The notes beneath the pieces were generated by a model. It was not told where the DNA came from. It ran no database searches and worked only from the letters and a program-made list of their open reading frames with translations. Shown here in pieces: positions 12,136 through 23,868 of a stretch of 64,000 nucleotides of DNA. Both the position numbers and the translations under genes were made by a program. This DNA comes from Panopea generosa (Eukaryota; Mollusca; Bivalvia; Adapedonta; Hiatellidae), in the NCBI GenBank assembly GCA_029582155.1, contig CM055909.1, positions 22,837,347 through 22,901,346 of the forward strand. Reading direction: 5' to 3'. Positions within the stretch are counted from its first letter, which is position 1. Each line of letters begins with the position of its first letter.

Positions 12136-13252
12136 TAAACTTAACTGACCAATCAAGAGGGGCTGTAGCATCGTCCGATGACTGTTATTAAACCTAAAGT
12201 GACCTATCAGAGAGTATATAACATCGCCTGATGACTGTAACAAAACTACTAGTAACTTAAACCGACCAATCGGAGGGTTTATAACATCGCCTGATGACTG
12301 TAACAAAACTACTAGTAACTTAAACCGACCAATCAGAGGGTTTTTAACATCGCCTGATGACTGTAACAAAACTACTAGTAACTTAAACCGACCAATCGGA
12401 GGGTTTTTAACATCGCCTGATGACTGTAACAAAACTACTAGTAACTTAAACCGACCAATCGGAGGGTTTGTAACATCGCCTGATGACTGTAACAAAACTA
12501 CTAGTAACTTAAACCGACCAATCAGAGGGTTTATAACATCGCCTGATGACTGTAACAAAACTACTAGTAACTTAAACCGACCAATCAGAGGGTTTGTAAC
12601 ATCGCCTGATGACTGTAACAAAACTACTAGTAACTTAAACCGACCAATCGGAGGGTTTATAACATCGCCTGATGACTGTAACAAAACTACTAGTAACTTA
12701 AACCGACCAATCAGAGGGTTTGTAACATCGCCTGATGACTGTAACAAAACTACTAGTAACTTAAACCGACCAATCAGAGGGTTTATAACATCGCCTGATG
12801 ACTGTAACAAAACTACTAGTAACTTAAACCGACCAATCGGAGGGTTTATAACATCGCCTGATGACTGTAACAAAACTACTAGTAACTTAAACCGACCAAT
12901 CGGAGGGTTTATAACATCGCCTTATGACTGTAACAAAACTACTAGTAACTTAAACCGACCAATCGGAAGGTATATAACATCGTCGTATGACTGTAATCAA
13001 ACTACTAGTAACTTAAACTGATTAAACAGAGGGTTTGTAACATCGTCCGATGACTAACAAAATTACTAGTAACCTAAATTGACCAATCATAGTGTTTATA
13101 ACATCGTCCGATGACTGTAACTAAACTACTAGTTACCTACACCGACCAATCAGAGGGTTTATAACATCGTCCGATGACTGTAACGAAACTACTAGGTCCC
13201 TAAACCGACCAATCAGAGGGTTTGTGACATTGCCCGGCGACAGTAGCAGAAC
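12136..13252. repeat. 63-bp satellite, about 17-18 copies
   Basis: The unit (landmark CAAAACTACTAGTAACTT, starting at 12241, 12304 and so on) repeats every 63 bp. The central copies (12240-12970) are nearly identical, differing mainly at CGGAGG/CAGAGG and TTTATAA/TTTGTAA/TTTTTAA. The flanking copies (12136-12240 and 12970-13252) are more diverged, the usual pattern of an array homogenised from the centre. Each unit contains CCGACCAATC(A/G)GAGG. Because 63 is divisible by three and the unit has no stop in one minus frame, a 247-codon open frame (12130-12873) appears, made of 21-residue repeats. It is ended by one CATCA-to-CATAA change near 12925, and I treat it as a by-product. Confidence 0.95.
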
Positions 13253-14417
13253 TTTTCACTTGCAGGAACAAAATATAACTAAAATAAAATGTATTAAGAT
13301 ATGCCTTTATCAAAGCTAGCATACTTAAAATGGATCACAATTCGAAACAAATGTATGCCGGCGAAGAAAACATTAATTCCAATCAAATTTCCATACATGA
13401 TAAATCGATATCTTTAGCATGTACCAATGTTTGCATACGTTGAAAAACGATATCATCCATTAGAAAAAAAAGCATGTGATTTTAAAATTTCTATTTTTTT
13501 CTTTTATTACTGACGCAAATGGGAAAAGTAAAATATATAACTTGAAAGATTCTCGGCAATCACGATTAGAAATAACAGCCCGATGAGAAGGAACACAGCT
13601 CGGCAAGCATTCGTGCATTCACACACCAAATACTCTCTCTGTTTACGTTATACATTTGAAAGAATTGACGTGCGTGTTTGTTTATGCTTTATAAGATTTA
13701 AACCTGAAGGCAAAACCTGCCAATCAATGCTGTTATACAGTTATTGTTATTTATTTCTTCTACGATAGAGTTGTCGTCGATACAAATGAACAACCGTACT
13801 TTTATTTTGGTATTATAACTTCGCCAAGGTGATCCGAATGACAATGCGAGTTGGAAAACATACTCCAGAGATTAGCAATTGAGTGTACCATACTTAATCG
13901 AATTTAAAAACGGAATAATAACGGGAAAATAAGAAACTATTAAATGTGAACAGATATGTAATATGTATTTTTGTATTATATGATAAATAGATAAAGTATG
14001 TATACAACGTATATAAATTATAATATAATATAAAATACAACTCTTAGAATAACAATACTAGTGTATAATATAAGTCACGAATCTGAAGGTTTCAGTTTCG
14101 CAAAATCATGATTAAAGTATGACTAGGCAAATCTTGGAAAGAATTCCCGTGACCTGCTTCATTAAACTGCATAAGACGTTGGATATTTTCAAAAACTTTA
14201 TATACAGTTTTCACTAACGTTGCGTCCATGCTAATTTTCGTTTGACTATTCTTTTTTTTTTGGCTTGCTAAGGTAGTGAAACGCTTCAAATGAATTTTTC
14301 AACATTAATGTAATTTCAAATTTTCGTATAAGCTTACGAACGCTAGTGATAACAGATAACAGGTGTACAAAAAGAAAACTTTCCTTATCTAAACATGGGA
14401 AAAAAACCATAAAATTC
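13253..14417. other. Probable intron sequence downstream of PCGF exon
   Basis: AT-rich with no further exon seen on the minus strand. The minus frame 14092-14289 does not resemble the continuation of a PCGF protein. If the PCGF model is right, this lies in its first coding intron. Confidence 0.4.
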
Positions 14418-14423
14418 ACTTAC
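14418..14423 (-). other. Splice donor of PCGF exon
   Basis: The minus strand reads ACAT|GTAAGTG, an almost perfect 5' splice site directly after the codon fragment expected to begin Phe of the ECLHTF motif (phase 1). Confidence 0.85.
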
Positions 14424-14535
14424 ATGTGTGGAGACATTCCGTGATTGTCGTGGCGTCGATATAGTAGCCGCCGCATAGTACACAGATCAGATGAGGGTTC
14501 ACTTCCGACACCCGTAACCGCTTCGTGCGGTGCAT
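14424..14535 (-). CDS. First coding exon of PCGF2/PCGF4 (Mel-18/Bmi-1-like) RING protein
   Basis: Partial gene, N-terminal exon: 37 codons plus one base. Seen: it starts MHRT, then has [12 protein letters not shown] at residues 13-24 and [12 protein letters not shown] at 26-37. This gives the first four zinc ligands of a C3HC4 RING: C18-x2-C21, C34 and H36. The MHRT start and NPHLxCVLCGGYxIDATTI signature are those of Bmi-1/Mel-18, and differ from PCGF1, 3, 5 and 6. Family knowledge: these nuclear proteins pair with RING1 in PRC1, the H2A Lys119 ubiquitin ligase of Polycomb repression. The rest of the RING and the RAWUL domain must be on later exons at lower coordinates; none was found in 1-14423. 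The start is supported by the family's N-terminus and by an acceptor 21 bases upstream. The exon is near 52% GC against a much lower background. It has no stop or frameshift, so a functional gene is likely. Confidence 0.92.
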
Positions 14536-14558
14536 TCTGTGAAATCCAGGCTGCAGCT
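14536..14558 (-). other. 5' UTR segment and splice acceptor of PCGF exon
   Basis: On the minus strand ATTCTATTTTCAG precedes CTGCAGCCTGG, placing the acceptor AG at 14557-14558 and 21 bases of 5' UTR before the ATG. An alternative acceptor (CTGCAG) would start the exon at 14550. It implies an upstream non-coding exon and promoter at higher coordinates, as I recall for vertebrate BMI1. Confidence 0.7.
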
Positions 14559-15179
14559 GAAAATAGAATAATGTCTTAATATAGAATAATGTCATAATAA
14601 ATCAAGATATATGGATTAACGTATAACTTATATTTACCAAAGAAGGTATTGTTTTTTTTATATTAACAGAGCATATTAACAAAGGGTCAGTCCAGGAATT
14701 TAAAGTAACTGTATCTCAGTGAACGGAATGGCCGTACTTTTGGTCAGGGGCCGCTTTCATAAACCATGGCAAAATGAAACAACATATAAAATTCATCAAG
14801 TAAAAACAAAGTTCTCTAAACAGTTACATGTACTTTAAAAAAAACTCGTTACACATTAAATGACCCACAAAATTGTGTCTGGACAAACCTTTACTTATTA
14901 GTAAAGTATAACACGCAAAATAATCGTTAGAACTGCAGTTACAGTATTTGGATAATATTTCGAAAATATCTCCAGTTGAGATGTTTAGAGAAACTGGGGC
15001 TAAATCTATGTAGGCATAATACCTCATTAATTGCAACACGGCTATTTTCTACAGAGAAATACAACATCATTATTTCACTGAGCTGTGTCAGTTTCCGTAT
15101 ACAGTAGAACTACCTGTAGTTTATACGTGTACTTCGGCAATTCTGAGAAATTAGCTCAGCAAAACTTTAGTAAAAATAC

Positions 15180-15180
<1 letters not shown>
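14559..15180. other. Probable PCGF 5' intron, no feature seen
   Basis: Upstream of the acceptor on the minus strand. AT-rich; no 5' UTR exon could be identified. A phrase near 14745 (GGGGCCGCTTTCATAAA) is typical of invertebrate dispersed repeats but too short to assign. Confidence 0.35.

Positions 15181-15270
<90 letters not shown>
15181..15270. repeat. (TGTC)n followed by (TC)n microsatellite
   Basis: Thirteen perfect TCTG units (15181-15232), then (CT)17 (15236-15270). The Cys-Leu-Ser-Val repeat peptide read from it is a by-product. Confidence 0.97.
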
Positions 15271-15274
<4 letters not shown>

Positions 15275-16518
15275 TTTTTTCTGTAGATTGATAGTATTTT
15301 GCTTTCTACTGTGCCATGCGCTTTAAGGCAAGTAGACATATTACAATATAGAAGTGGAAGTTTTTAATCAGAATCGATAATAACCCTTGCAGACTAAAGA
15401 AAGACCGTAGTTCTGATTTCTCTGTTAAACCAGCTAATGTTGTTGTCGTGTACATGAGTATCCTGGTATATCAATCTGGCAATTTTATACGATCTATAAC
15501 ATTTATGTCTACGGCAGAAAAAATTAGTTTTCATGTTACTGTTTTCATAATAAAAAGAAACAAGGCTTTAGTATAAAGAAATTTCAATTCTATTCAATGT
15601 CCGTTTATTCACTCTGTTCGCATACATACATATATGAAATCATGAGGACATGCGCAGTTGTAAAGTGTTAGCAATCTATCTTCTATATATGTTCAAATAT
15701 ACTTCCCTAAACATCTCACTGTTGGTGTGTAGGATTGAAAAGAAAAATAAACAGTATTTATTTTTGAACTTCTGAAATTAACTTTTTGGGGCTTTTGATG
15801 TTTGTTTTTATTGTCGTTTCGATATCGCCGTAAATTATTCGTGACAATTATGTACGTTCCTTTGAAATGTTCAGCGGCTGATATGTGAACACGGTAATTA
15901 ATTTCAGTTGTGAGTCCATGTTGTTTGGGTGGCAAATGAAAAAATACAAAAAGGTTTACATATACTCGTATATTATACTTGTACGTACAGCAAATTCAGC
16001 AACAATTAAAAGAATGATAAAATTTACCATTGAACTATACAATTATATAATAATGGTATGTAAATGTTTTAAAAATAGAAAACTATTTAATTTATTTTGT
16101 GCTGTTGTTTTTATTTATGTAACCGCGATTGTGAATCTGTTTATATACAGTGTAGTAAGGTATGTAGCTCTTTTGCCAAATTTGGATTTTTCATTATCAT
16201 TATAGCCAAAAAAAATGGACAACTATTCAATATATATATAAAAAAAAAACTTTAAAGGGCAATTAAAAGTTTGAATAGCATTTTAGTTGATAGGTAGGAC
16301 CACGACAAACAAACATTTCATTAAGAATTAACTTGCTAAAAAAAATAGTGTACTACATATTTTGGAAAATACATTCCTCTAGCTCATTTACTCTTGGCTG
16401 TACTGTAAGTTCCACAATATCTATTTCATAAAATTGATAATAAAGTCTGTGTTTTCCCTTAAATGTAAGAAAACAACAACCATTTATGGAACTATTCGAG
16501 AGCTTCAAACTATCCGTC
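15271..16518. other. Unique AT-rich sequence, no feature seen
   Basis: The 106-codon frame 15885-16205 is AT-driven (Ile/Tyr/Phe/Lys) with no recognised domain. No exon or repeat was seen. Confidence 0.45.
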
Positions 16519-16672
16519 CTCCCGTGGCCGAGTGATCTAAGGAGCCGTCTTAAGACAATTTACCTCTCAGCGCCGGAGTCGTGGGTTCGAACCAAACTCG
16601 GTAAACAATATCAATATGAGAAACTTTACTAGTTACTGGCGGAAGGAGATGGATATACATTTCACTGAAACT
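16519..16672 (+). mobile_element. tRNA-Leu-like SINE family D, copy 2
   Basis: CCGTGGCCGAGTGATCTAAGG (A-box region) and GTCGTGGGTTCGAACC (intact B box, near 16580) are followed by AGTTACTGGCGGAAGGAGATGG. That matches the body of the copy at 62155 (GCTACTTACGGAAGGACGGTGG, minus strand). The cloverleaf is not intact, so this is not a functional tRNA. Confidence 0.75.
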
Positions 16673-18929
16673 AACAATTATGTTGTTTGTCCTTTTCATC
16701 ATTATACAGATGTAGATGAGTTATACTAATACAGGGTTTTATAATTAAACTTTAATAATGAATAAATAGTGAAGCAGACACACCAACTTATAAAACAATA
16801 TTGAAATCGCAGTAATTCATGCGCAATGAGCGCATAATGGTATTCTGAAAATGTCGCCAGTTTTGAACTAGCTGAACCGTTGTTGTTTAATAATGATTAG
16901 ATAAAAAAAAACATCAAATTGAAGCCCCAGTATTTCATGCACCGGTCGTGCATTCCATATATAACTATCGGATTTTACCTGGTTCGTCCCACGTTCCTAA
17001 ATTGTTATTAAATATTTTATTTCGTGATAACTTAAAAGATCCTATCTGTCAGCCTGGATCATATATCATTCAATTAATTGTCCATTTACAGCATTTAAAC
17101 CGTCAGAAACTTCAGTGAAACAGCACTTTATCAGCGGAATCCAGATTACAAACAAAAGTCAATATGCGCCGCACTGCACGAACGACGATACGCCGTTTTT
17201 GGTGTGGGTGCCGAGTGATACCTCGGTCGCTAAAGAACGGTCAGCGCTGGAAACAATGTCTATTTCGCTATCTTTAAAAAAAACTATTGCCGTGCATTAT
17301 ATTAACAGTTTTAAATAAAAACAATGTCATTACTCTAAGTAACTTTCTTTGATGCAGCGTGTAATTATAAAACCATTTAGATAAATTGAATTCACCTAGC
17401 AATGTCGTCTGTTTACAATACACCACAATAAACGTTCAATTTGGCAACAACAGATACCATACATGTTTATTGTTAGCGGACCCACCGGACGTATCCTCAG
17501 TCGACATTGACTCATTTAAAACGGCCATATATTTTACGCACTTATACAAACTCCTCAAACGTTGCATGATTTATGACCTCAACAAAAAATATCCCAACCT
17601 CTCTCTCAGTCTGAATCCACCGCTGTACATTGCTCACCGGCTAAGTATGTTCGTGATGAAGGTGGCAAAAAGAAAAGAAATACAACGCGATGAAGTGGAG
17701 AGAAAAAAAGAAAGGAAATACAAGACACCCGATATCGCAAAGGATAATAAAACAAACTACAATTGTAATACATGTACAACCAATTTTAAAATAATAATGT
17801 TCGTAAACGGAGCTTATTATGTGTATGGCCGACGGGGCAGTCACCCCTAAACAAATATCAAAGGCGATCAAGTGTGCATTGCTCTAATCATAAAAGCTAG
17901 CTCGTATACAAGTATTAGAAGTCCACTGTTATCTAATACCAACATCGAAAATCGGTGTGCCCAACAAAGCAAATACGTAACTCAAATTGCAACCAATCTA
18001 TTAAAATGGGCCTTACCCATACACCGCGTTACAATACACAGACCGGTTAACGAGCGTCTTTCTTGACAAATGTATATAAATCATTCCTTTTAGACCGGGT
18101 TTGTTAAAAAAAGGACGACCCGCCCACTGGGGGCGGTATTATGTTGGTTTAGCGCAAGATTTCCTATAGATAACGCGCTGTTCACCTTTCTTAAAAAAAA
18201 ACTGTACATACTTGAAGCAAAAAAAAAAAACAAACAACTATTCAAATGTTAAGTGTGAAGACTCAAGTTTTCTCATATCACGGTCGTCATTTCGCTGTGT
18301 ATATTTTTAGCACGCATACCCGAATGGCAAACTATTATATTATCTATACAATAAGCATCAAGAGGCCACGGTTAGGTCATTAGGCTTAAAATACATGTGA
18401 ATGTCATTGTATTTAAACGGAAATTACACAAACGTCAGTGTGATACTGGACTCAGACTGGTTTCTGTATTCAAAGGAAAAGTACAAAAGACGTCTGCGTT
18501 ATACACAATTTAGACTGGTTTCAGATTTTACCATCTTTTTTAATTTTTGAGAAATCAACTTTTATTTTAGCCGAAATTTAGGAAACGTTGTTGATTTTTT
18601 ACCAAACGAAATAAATGACTATTCAATAAAGTAAAAGAAAAAAACAAGAACAAAAACAACGCTTGGTTAGTATTGTTTTTGTCTTTTTTTTCCCATTCAA
18701 GTCACATTGCGGACGCAAGTATGGACAAAACATTAACAGTGTTTAAAAATAGACACTCGTGATTGATAATAATAAATATGCCAAGTAACGGACACCGATC
18801 TGGTCCTAGGTTTGGATTTTTAAAAAAATGTAGTACAAACAATGTTCACGATATTATGATAAATAACTAGAAGTACTATAAATACACATATAATTGCATG
18901 TCCTTTGGTGTACTGCTTCTGAAACTTAT
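16673..18929. other. Unique sequence with the longest non-repeat open frame
   Basis: Contains a 154-codon + frame at 17386-17850, the longest here not made of simple repeats. It has no recognised domain, no signal peptide and a Lys/Arg/Glu-rich middle. By rough expectation one such frame per window of this composition is plausible by chance. A slightly GC-richer patch (17165-17260) shows no exon structure. Confidence 0.4.
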
Positions 18930-19112
18930 TCATTTTACATCGATTGTGGAACAAGTTATTACAACTTGTACAAATCACGCTCGATTTCTTCCTGGGTAGC
19001 ACCAGAACTAAGCATATGCTTAAGAACACCATACGTAGCCGTGGTGGAGAATCGAACCAATGACCCTCAGATCATGGGACCTATGCCCCACCACTGGGCC
19101 AGGCCCTCCGTT
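18930..19112 (-). mobile_element. tRNA-derived SINE family C, copy 2
   Basis: The minus strand begins CCTGGCCCAGTGGTGGGGCA (A box, near 19100), has GGTTCGATTCTCCACCACGG (B box, near 19040), then GGTGTTCTTAAG, CAGGAAGAAATCGAGCGTGA and TTGTTCCACAATCGATGTAA. The block CACCACGGCTA...GGTGT(T/C)CTTAAG and the 3' CAATCGATGTAAA are shared with the + strand copy at 63020. Confidence 0.75.
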
Positions 19113-19254
19113 ACTGGCTCGTTTACAAATACCATTCATTAAAATGAATTCATCTCTTTATGCGCGCACCTGTTGCTATTTTGTTTAAACTGTGTCACTT
19201 TATGATGTGACGACGGGGTATGAGCGAGGTCGATTACACCCGTAAACCTGGTTG

Positions 19255-19572
19255 ATACTCCGTGTATTCACTATGTTATGTATTGTAGTTAGTATAAGTA
19301 CTCCGTGTATTCACTATGTTATGTGCTGATTGTGTAATGTATTGATTGTTTAATGTATTGACTGTGTTATGTACTGGTTGTGTTATGTATTGACTGTGTT
19401 ATGTATTGATTATGTTATGTTCTGATTATGTTATGTATTGACTATGTTATGTATTGACTGTGTTATGCATTGACTATGTTATGTACTGATTATGTAATGT
19501 AATGCCTATCTTATGTATTTATTATGTTATGTACTGACTATGTTATGTATTGACTATGCTATGTATTGTGTT
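19255..19572. repeat. 17-18 bp tandem repeat (TATGTTATGTATTGACTG)
   Basis: About eighteen imperfect units of TATGTTATGTATTGACT, with an ACTCCGTGTATTCAC prelude repeated twice at 19257 and 19301. Confidence 0.85.
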
Positions 19573-21723
19573 TGTGCTAGTGTGATGGCGGTTACCTTTG
19601 ACCTCTACGTCACTTGTTTGACATATCTTCCTATGTTCGATACATGATGTTCGGACGGTTGTATATACGATGTTCATTCTCTTCGCTATTCGTGTATTCT
19701 TATTTTTTTTAAAAAAACAGGAGCAGATTCTAGATTTCAGATTAGAGAGTGTATAATTTAGGCAAATTATCTGGGGTTTGGTAGGTAAGTTTGTAACAAC
19801 TTCTTAACAGTGCATAATTATGGTGGGCTTGGGGTTTTATTTTGACCAACTTCTCTGTACATAATGTGGAGAAAGCGGGAGAGGAAGAGAGGGAAAAATT
19901 ACGACATCATGTCATCTTCGTGTAATATCGTGACAATTTTTGGGAGGCTCTGATATTATTTTTTTTCTAAGAGAGACGCCACATTATACATTGTACATAT
20001 CTGATCATTGTGTAGCGAAGTACACCGGTAACTCCGCGCTTGATTTTGTTTTCCTCGACTATGGGACAGAATGGTTTTAACACTCGTTGCAAGTATTTGC
20101 ATCCGATTCGTCATGTTATGTATATGACTACTTAAAAAAAAATCATAAATTATATGAGAAGTATGTCAATGCTGTTTCCGGAAGCTGTCTTTCTACAAAT
20201 ATTTTAGATCTTATTGTTTGTATTCGCATTTAAGTACCGCTGTCTCTGATAATAATCAAAAGTCCCTTTTTACAGTAGCTTAGATTTAAATAATGCTTTA
20301 ATTAATTAATTATCTAGATATAAAATGTAATTTACACATGTTTCTATAGTAACGAAACTGGTTATCGACAATAACCAGTATTAAACCCAATTCAGTGTGA
20401 CGAAGCTTGGCGGCTATTTGCACGACTGACGGGATTTTTGTTGTTTTTTTTTTTTGTTTTTTTTTTATTTTGTTTTTTTTGGTGTTGTTGTTTTTTTTTA
20501 CTTCCTTCTATAACGTATTGTAAAGATTCTTTTCTTTTAACCAAAAACAGATTTTTTCTGTGTATAAAATCAACACTCAACTTTATTTTGCATACTGTAA
20601 TTCTTAAACAATAGTTTTCCAATGCAATCTGATAATTTTGCGCCTTAACAAAATCCACTTTTTTGTTAGTTTTATTATTTATATACTTAACCACGTGACG
20701 TTTAAAAAAAACTAAACCAAACACGTATACGCAATCAAACTCGTAACACGCACACATTATCATACGCCATACACAAAAATCTGTACGTATAACATACAAG
20801 TGAAATGCTCTGAATATAAAAAAACCATCTCATTATTATTCATAGATCATGCCCGTGCATTAATTATACGTACATTGATGAATATCGCCTTCATCTCGCT
20901 ACAGAACTCGTTAACTTGCACAACTAGTCGCTGCCCTCTTTGCAAATACATTAGAATGATAAACAGGACTGAAGAGCGGTGCTCGAGAAAACGCATTCAC
21001 ATAAACGTTTCGTCTAAGTGTGTTATTGTACACAGAAGTGTTTATGTGTCTTTATTCGTCGGCAATTTGGCTTGATTGTTATGTGGAAATTTCAATGGAA
21101 AACCTGGTTCAAATGGTCTAGACTTTGTAAAGAAAAGTAAATACATTCTTGAAATTTTGTATCTGGTAGGACTATTTAAACATTAACAAAACCCGTTTTT
21201 TAATGTAACAAGCAGGCAATGTGTGAAATAAAATTGGAAACAGATAACGAACCCCTTTATTGAAACGTTGTACTTCTGAAAAGAAATTATCGTATGGTCT
21301 GGTTTCCTAAATATAAAAAAACACACGCCTGCAGCCTTGGTTTTGGCCATTTGTAACATCTAATCCGTCTGGGTTTTTATCTTTATTTTTTGTTTCTGAC
21401 ATTTTTTAATTAAGAGGTATATGTATATATATTTACGTTCGTGACGTGACTATTATTGAACTTATACATAGAACCCGTGAACGGTCATTTTTAACTTCGG
21501 ACACATTTTACGATAAAAGCCGTGTCACCGAGATATTGCGATAAATTATAATGAATATGGTTCCCTTTTCTACTCTAGCAATTCATTCTTACGTGTCTGT
21601 ACGCAGGAGCACAAAGTAGGCGTGGCTTTTGCCTATCCATTAATCGATTTAAAATACGGATACACAAATTGATTTACCAGGATAAGGTACAGTATAATAG
21701 ACAAATGGGGCATATTGATAGAG
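19573..21723. other. Unique sequence, no gene seen
   Basis: Contains a long T-rich tract (20435-20500), whose complement gives the Lys/Asn/Gln-rich tail of the chance minus frame 20392-20799. No exon recognised. Confidence 0.45.
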
Positions 21724-22275
<552 letters not shown>

Positions 22276-22937
22276 TTTCATTTGTTGAACATTCGTGAGA
22301 TATGATATATAGGCATTCAGCCCATGAACTCATTTGAGGTTCACTTACTTTGCACGTGGTATATGTAAGTTCATATCTTATGAACTAATAACAAAAGAAA
22401 TAAAACTCCGTAAACACAATTTTTATTTCCTCATAACAGACAGTCTATAACCAAACATAAACAATTTATGTTATTAAACATAAAATATTGTGTCTGAGTA
22501 AAATATATCAAAATTAAAGCAAAGCAAATGTATTAAATAACAAAAAACAACAACATTGTCAGCCTTTATGACATTGTTATTGTATATGAAATGTAACACG
22601 TGACTTGTTGAGACCAATCAAACCGACGATCTGGCATCATTAACTTTTTTTTTTCGTATATATCACTTCGGTATACTTATGGAACTCAAGAAAGCAGTTA
22701 CGTTTAACTGCAAGTTATCGTTTTTTTAAGTACAAAAATGCACATCTTCTGGTTAATCGCAGTTTTGGATTGGATCCAGATAAAAAATGCACGTTTTTGC
22801 ATTGTTATAAACATTTGAATAGGAGATACGTGTGCAACTGTTTTATATGATAAAGAAAATGGTGGCATAACTTTAATCCGAACCCCTGTTACTAGAGGTG
22901 TTCCTTACAACAAAAACACTCCATTTAAATGGTATTG
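22276..22937. other. Unique sequence, no feature seen
   Basis: AT-rich; nothing recognised. Confidence 0.45.
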
Positions 22938-23322
22938 GGCCAAGCTCGGTATTTTCCGTCAACACAGACGGAAATTACGGGCGTTGTTCCGATTGACATA
23001 TGAATGACAATGACAGTTGCATCGCGTAAATGCTTCAACAAAACTGTACCGGTAAATTGTCTCCATGCTAATGTTAGGCCTTCTGCTGTTATGGAAGCAT
23101 AAAAATAAAAATTTTACTAAATGCATACTGTTTTCAGTTCGTTAAAGCAAGAGCTTTGAAATGATTTCTTTGTTGTTTTCGTAGAAGGCCACCACATAAT
23201 TTTATATGACGTAGCACGTGTTTCTGTTAAAAGTTCTTTCGCTTGTTTCGGTTATATATGCAAATGGAACACTCGGTCATTTCCGCCCACCTTCGAAAAA
23301 AGGCGGAAATGGACGAGGTTAC
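22938..23322. promoter_or_regulatory. Two inverted pairs of a CTCGG..ATTTTCCG motif
   Basis: Pair 1: CTCGGTATTTTCCGTC (22945-22960), then a short loop and the complementary GACGGAAATTACGGG. Pair 2: GAACACTCGGTCATTTCCGCC (from 23268), then GGCGGAAATGGACGAG (23303-23318). Each pair can form a hairpin. The same motif recurs twice at 56450-56505. Its identity is unknown; it could be a promoter motif or a repeat remnant. Confidence 0.4.
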
Positions 23323-23489
23323 ACACGTGATTAATAGTTTGTGATTTGTTATACTCTAATTATTTGGTAACGGATTGCTTTAAAATGGCTTCATTTGCAA
23401 TGAAAGGACTGACAACGGATTATGCTGGACTCAGGGGAATTATCCAAAATTTACGGGAATCTTTAAAAAAATCAGTAATTAACCGTTGA

Positions 23490-23825
23490 TACACATAGCA
23501 AACAGGAATGCTTTGTTTAAAAAAAAATAGCTTTATACTAGCAAAAGGTGTGCAGTAACACATATTTGCAATGCGAATGACAGTGGGGGTGGGTTGCTAT
23601 TTTCGATACATGTCCGAGGCTCCTCAACTGCTTTCAAAGTCCGTTGCGCAGCTCCTAGCAAATGTTTTGGGAATCTTAAGAGATTGCGGGGTCCGGACCA
23701 GCTGACCCCACCCACCCCACACACGCACATCCCCTAGATCGGCAAGTTCATAAGTGATGTTAAAGCAACCGTTAATTTACAACTAAAGTAAACACAAATA
23801 AACATGTCTGTAATACACCCTACAG
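23490..23825. other. Unique sequence, no feature seen
   Basis: Includes a C-rich patch at 23695-23735 and nothing recognisable. Confidence 0.4.
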
Positions 23826-23868
23826 AAGGACCCCCCTCCCCCCCCCCCCCCCACACACACACACACAC
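23826..23868. repeat. Poly(C) plus (CA)n microsatellite
   Basis: A C-run interrupted by one T, followed by (CA)9 or so. The same poly(C)-(AC)n arrangement is at 49692-49732. Confidence 0.95.

Noticed and set aside
12130..12873. 247-codon minus-strand open frame
   Set aside because: It is entirely the 63-bp satellite; frame length follows from the unit size and ends at one point mutation in a neighbouring unit.
1..14423. Remaining PCGF exons on the minus strand
   Set aside because: Looked for the C-x2-C/CP-x-C second half of the RING and RAWUL-domain phrases in reverse complement and found no convincing match; a profile search could still find a diverged exon.
16519..16605. Possible tRNA-Leu gene
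   Set aside because: A and B boxes are present but the acceptor and anticodon stems do not pair; it belongs to a SINE family.
17386..17850. 154-codon + frame, longest not made of simple repeats
   Set aside because: No domain, no splice or promoter context, and such a length is roughly expected once by chance in 64 kb of this composition. A database search would decide.
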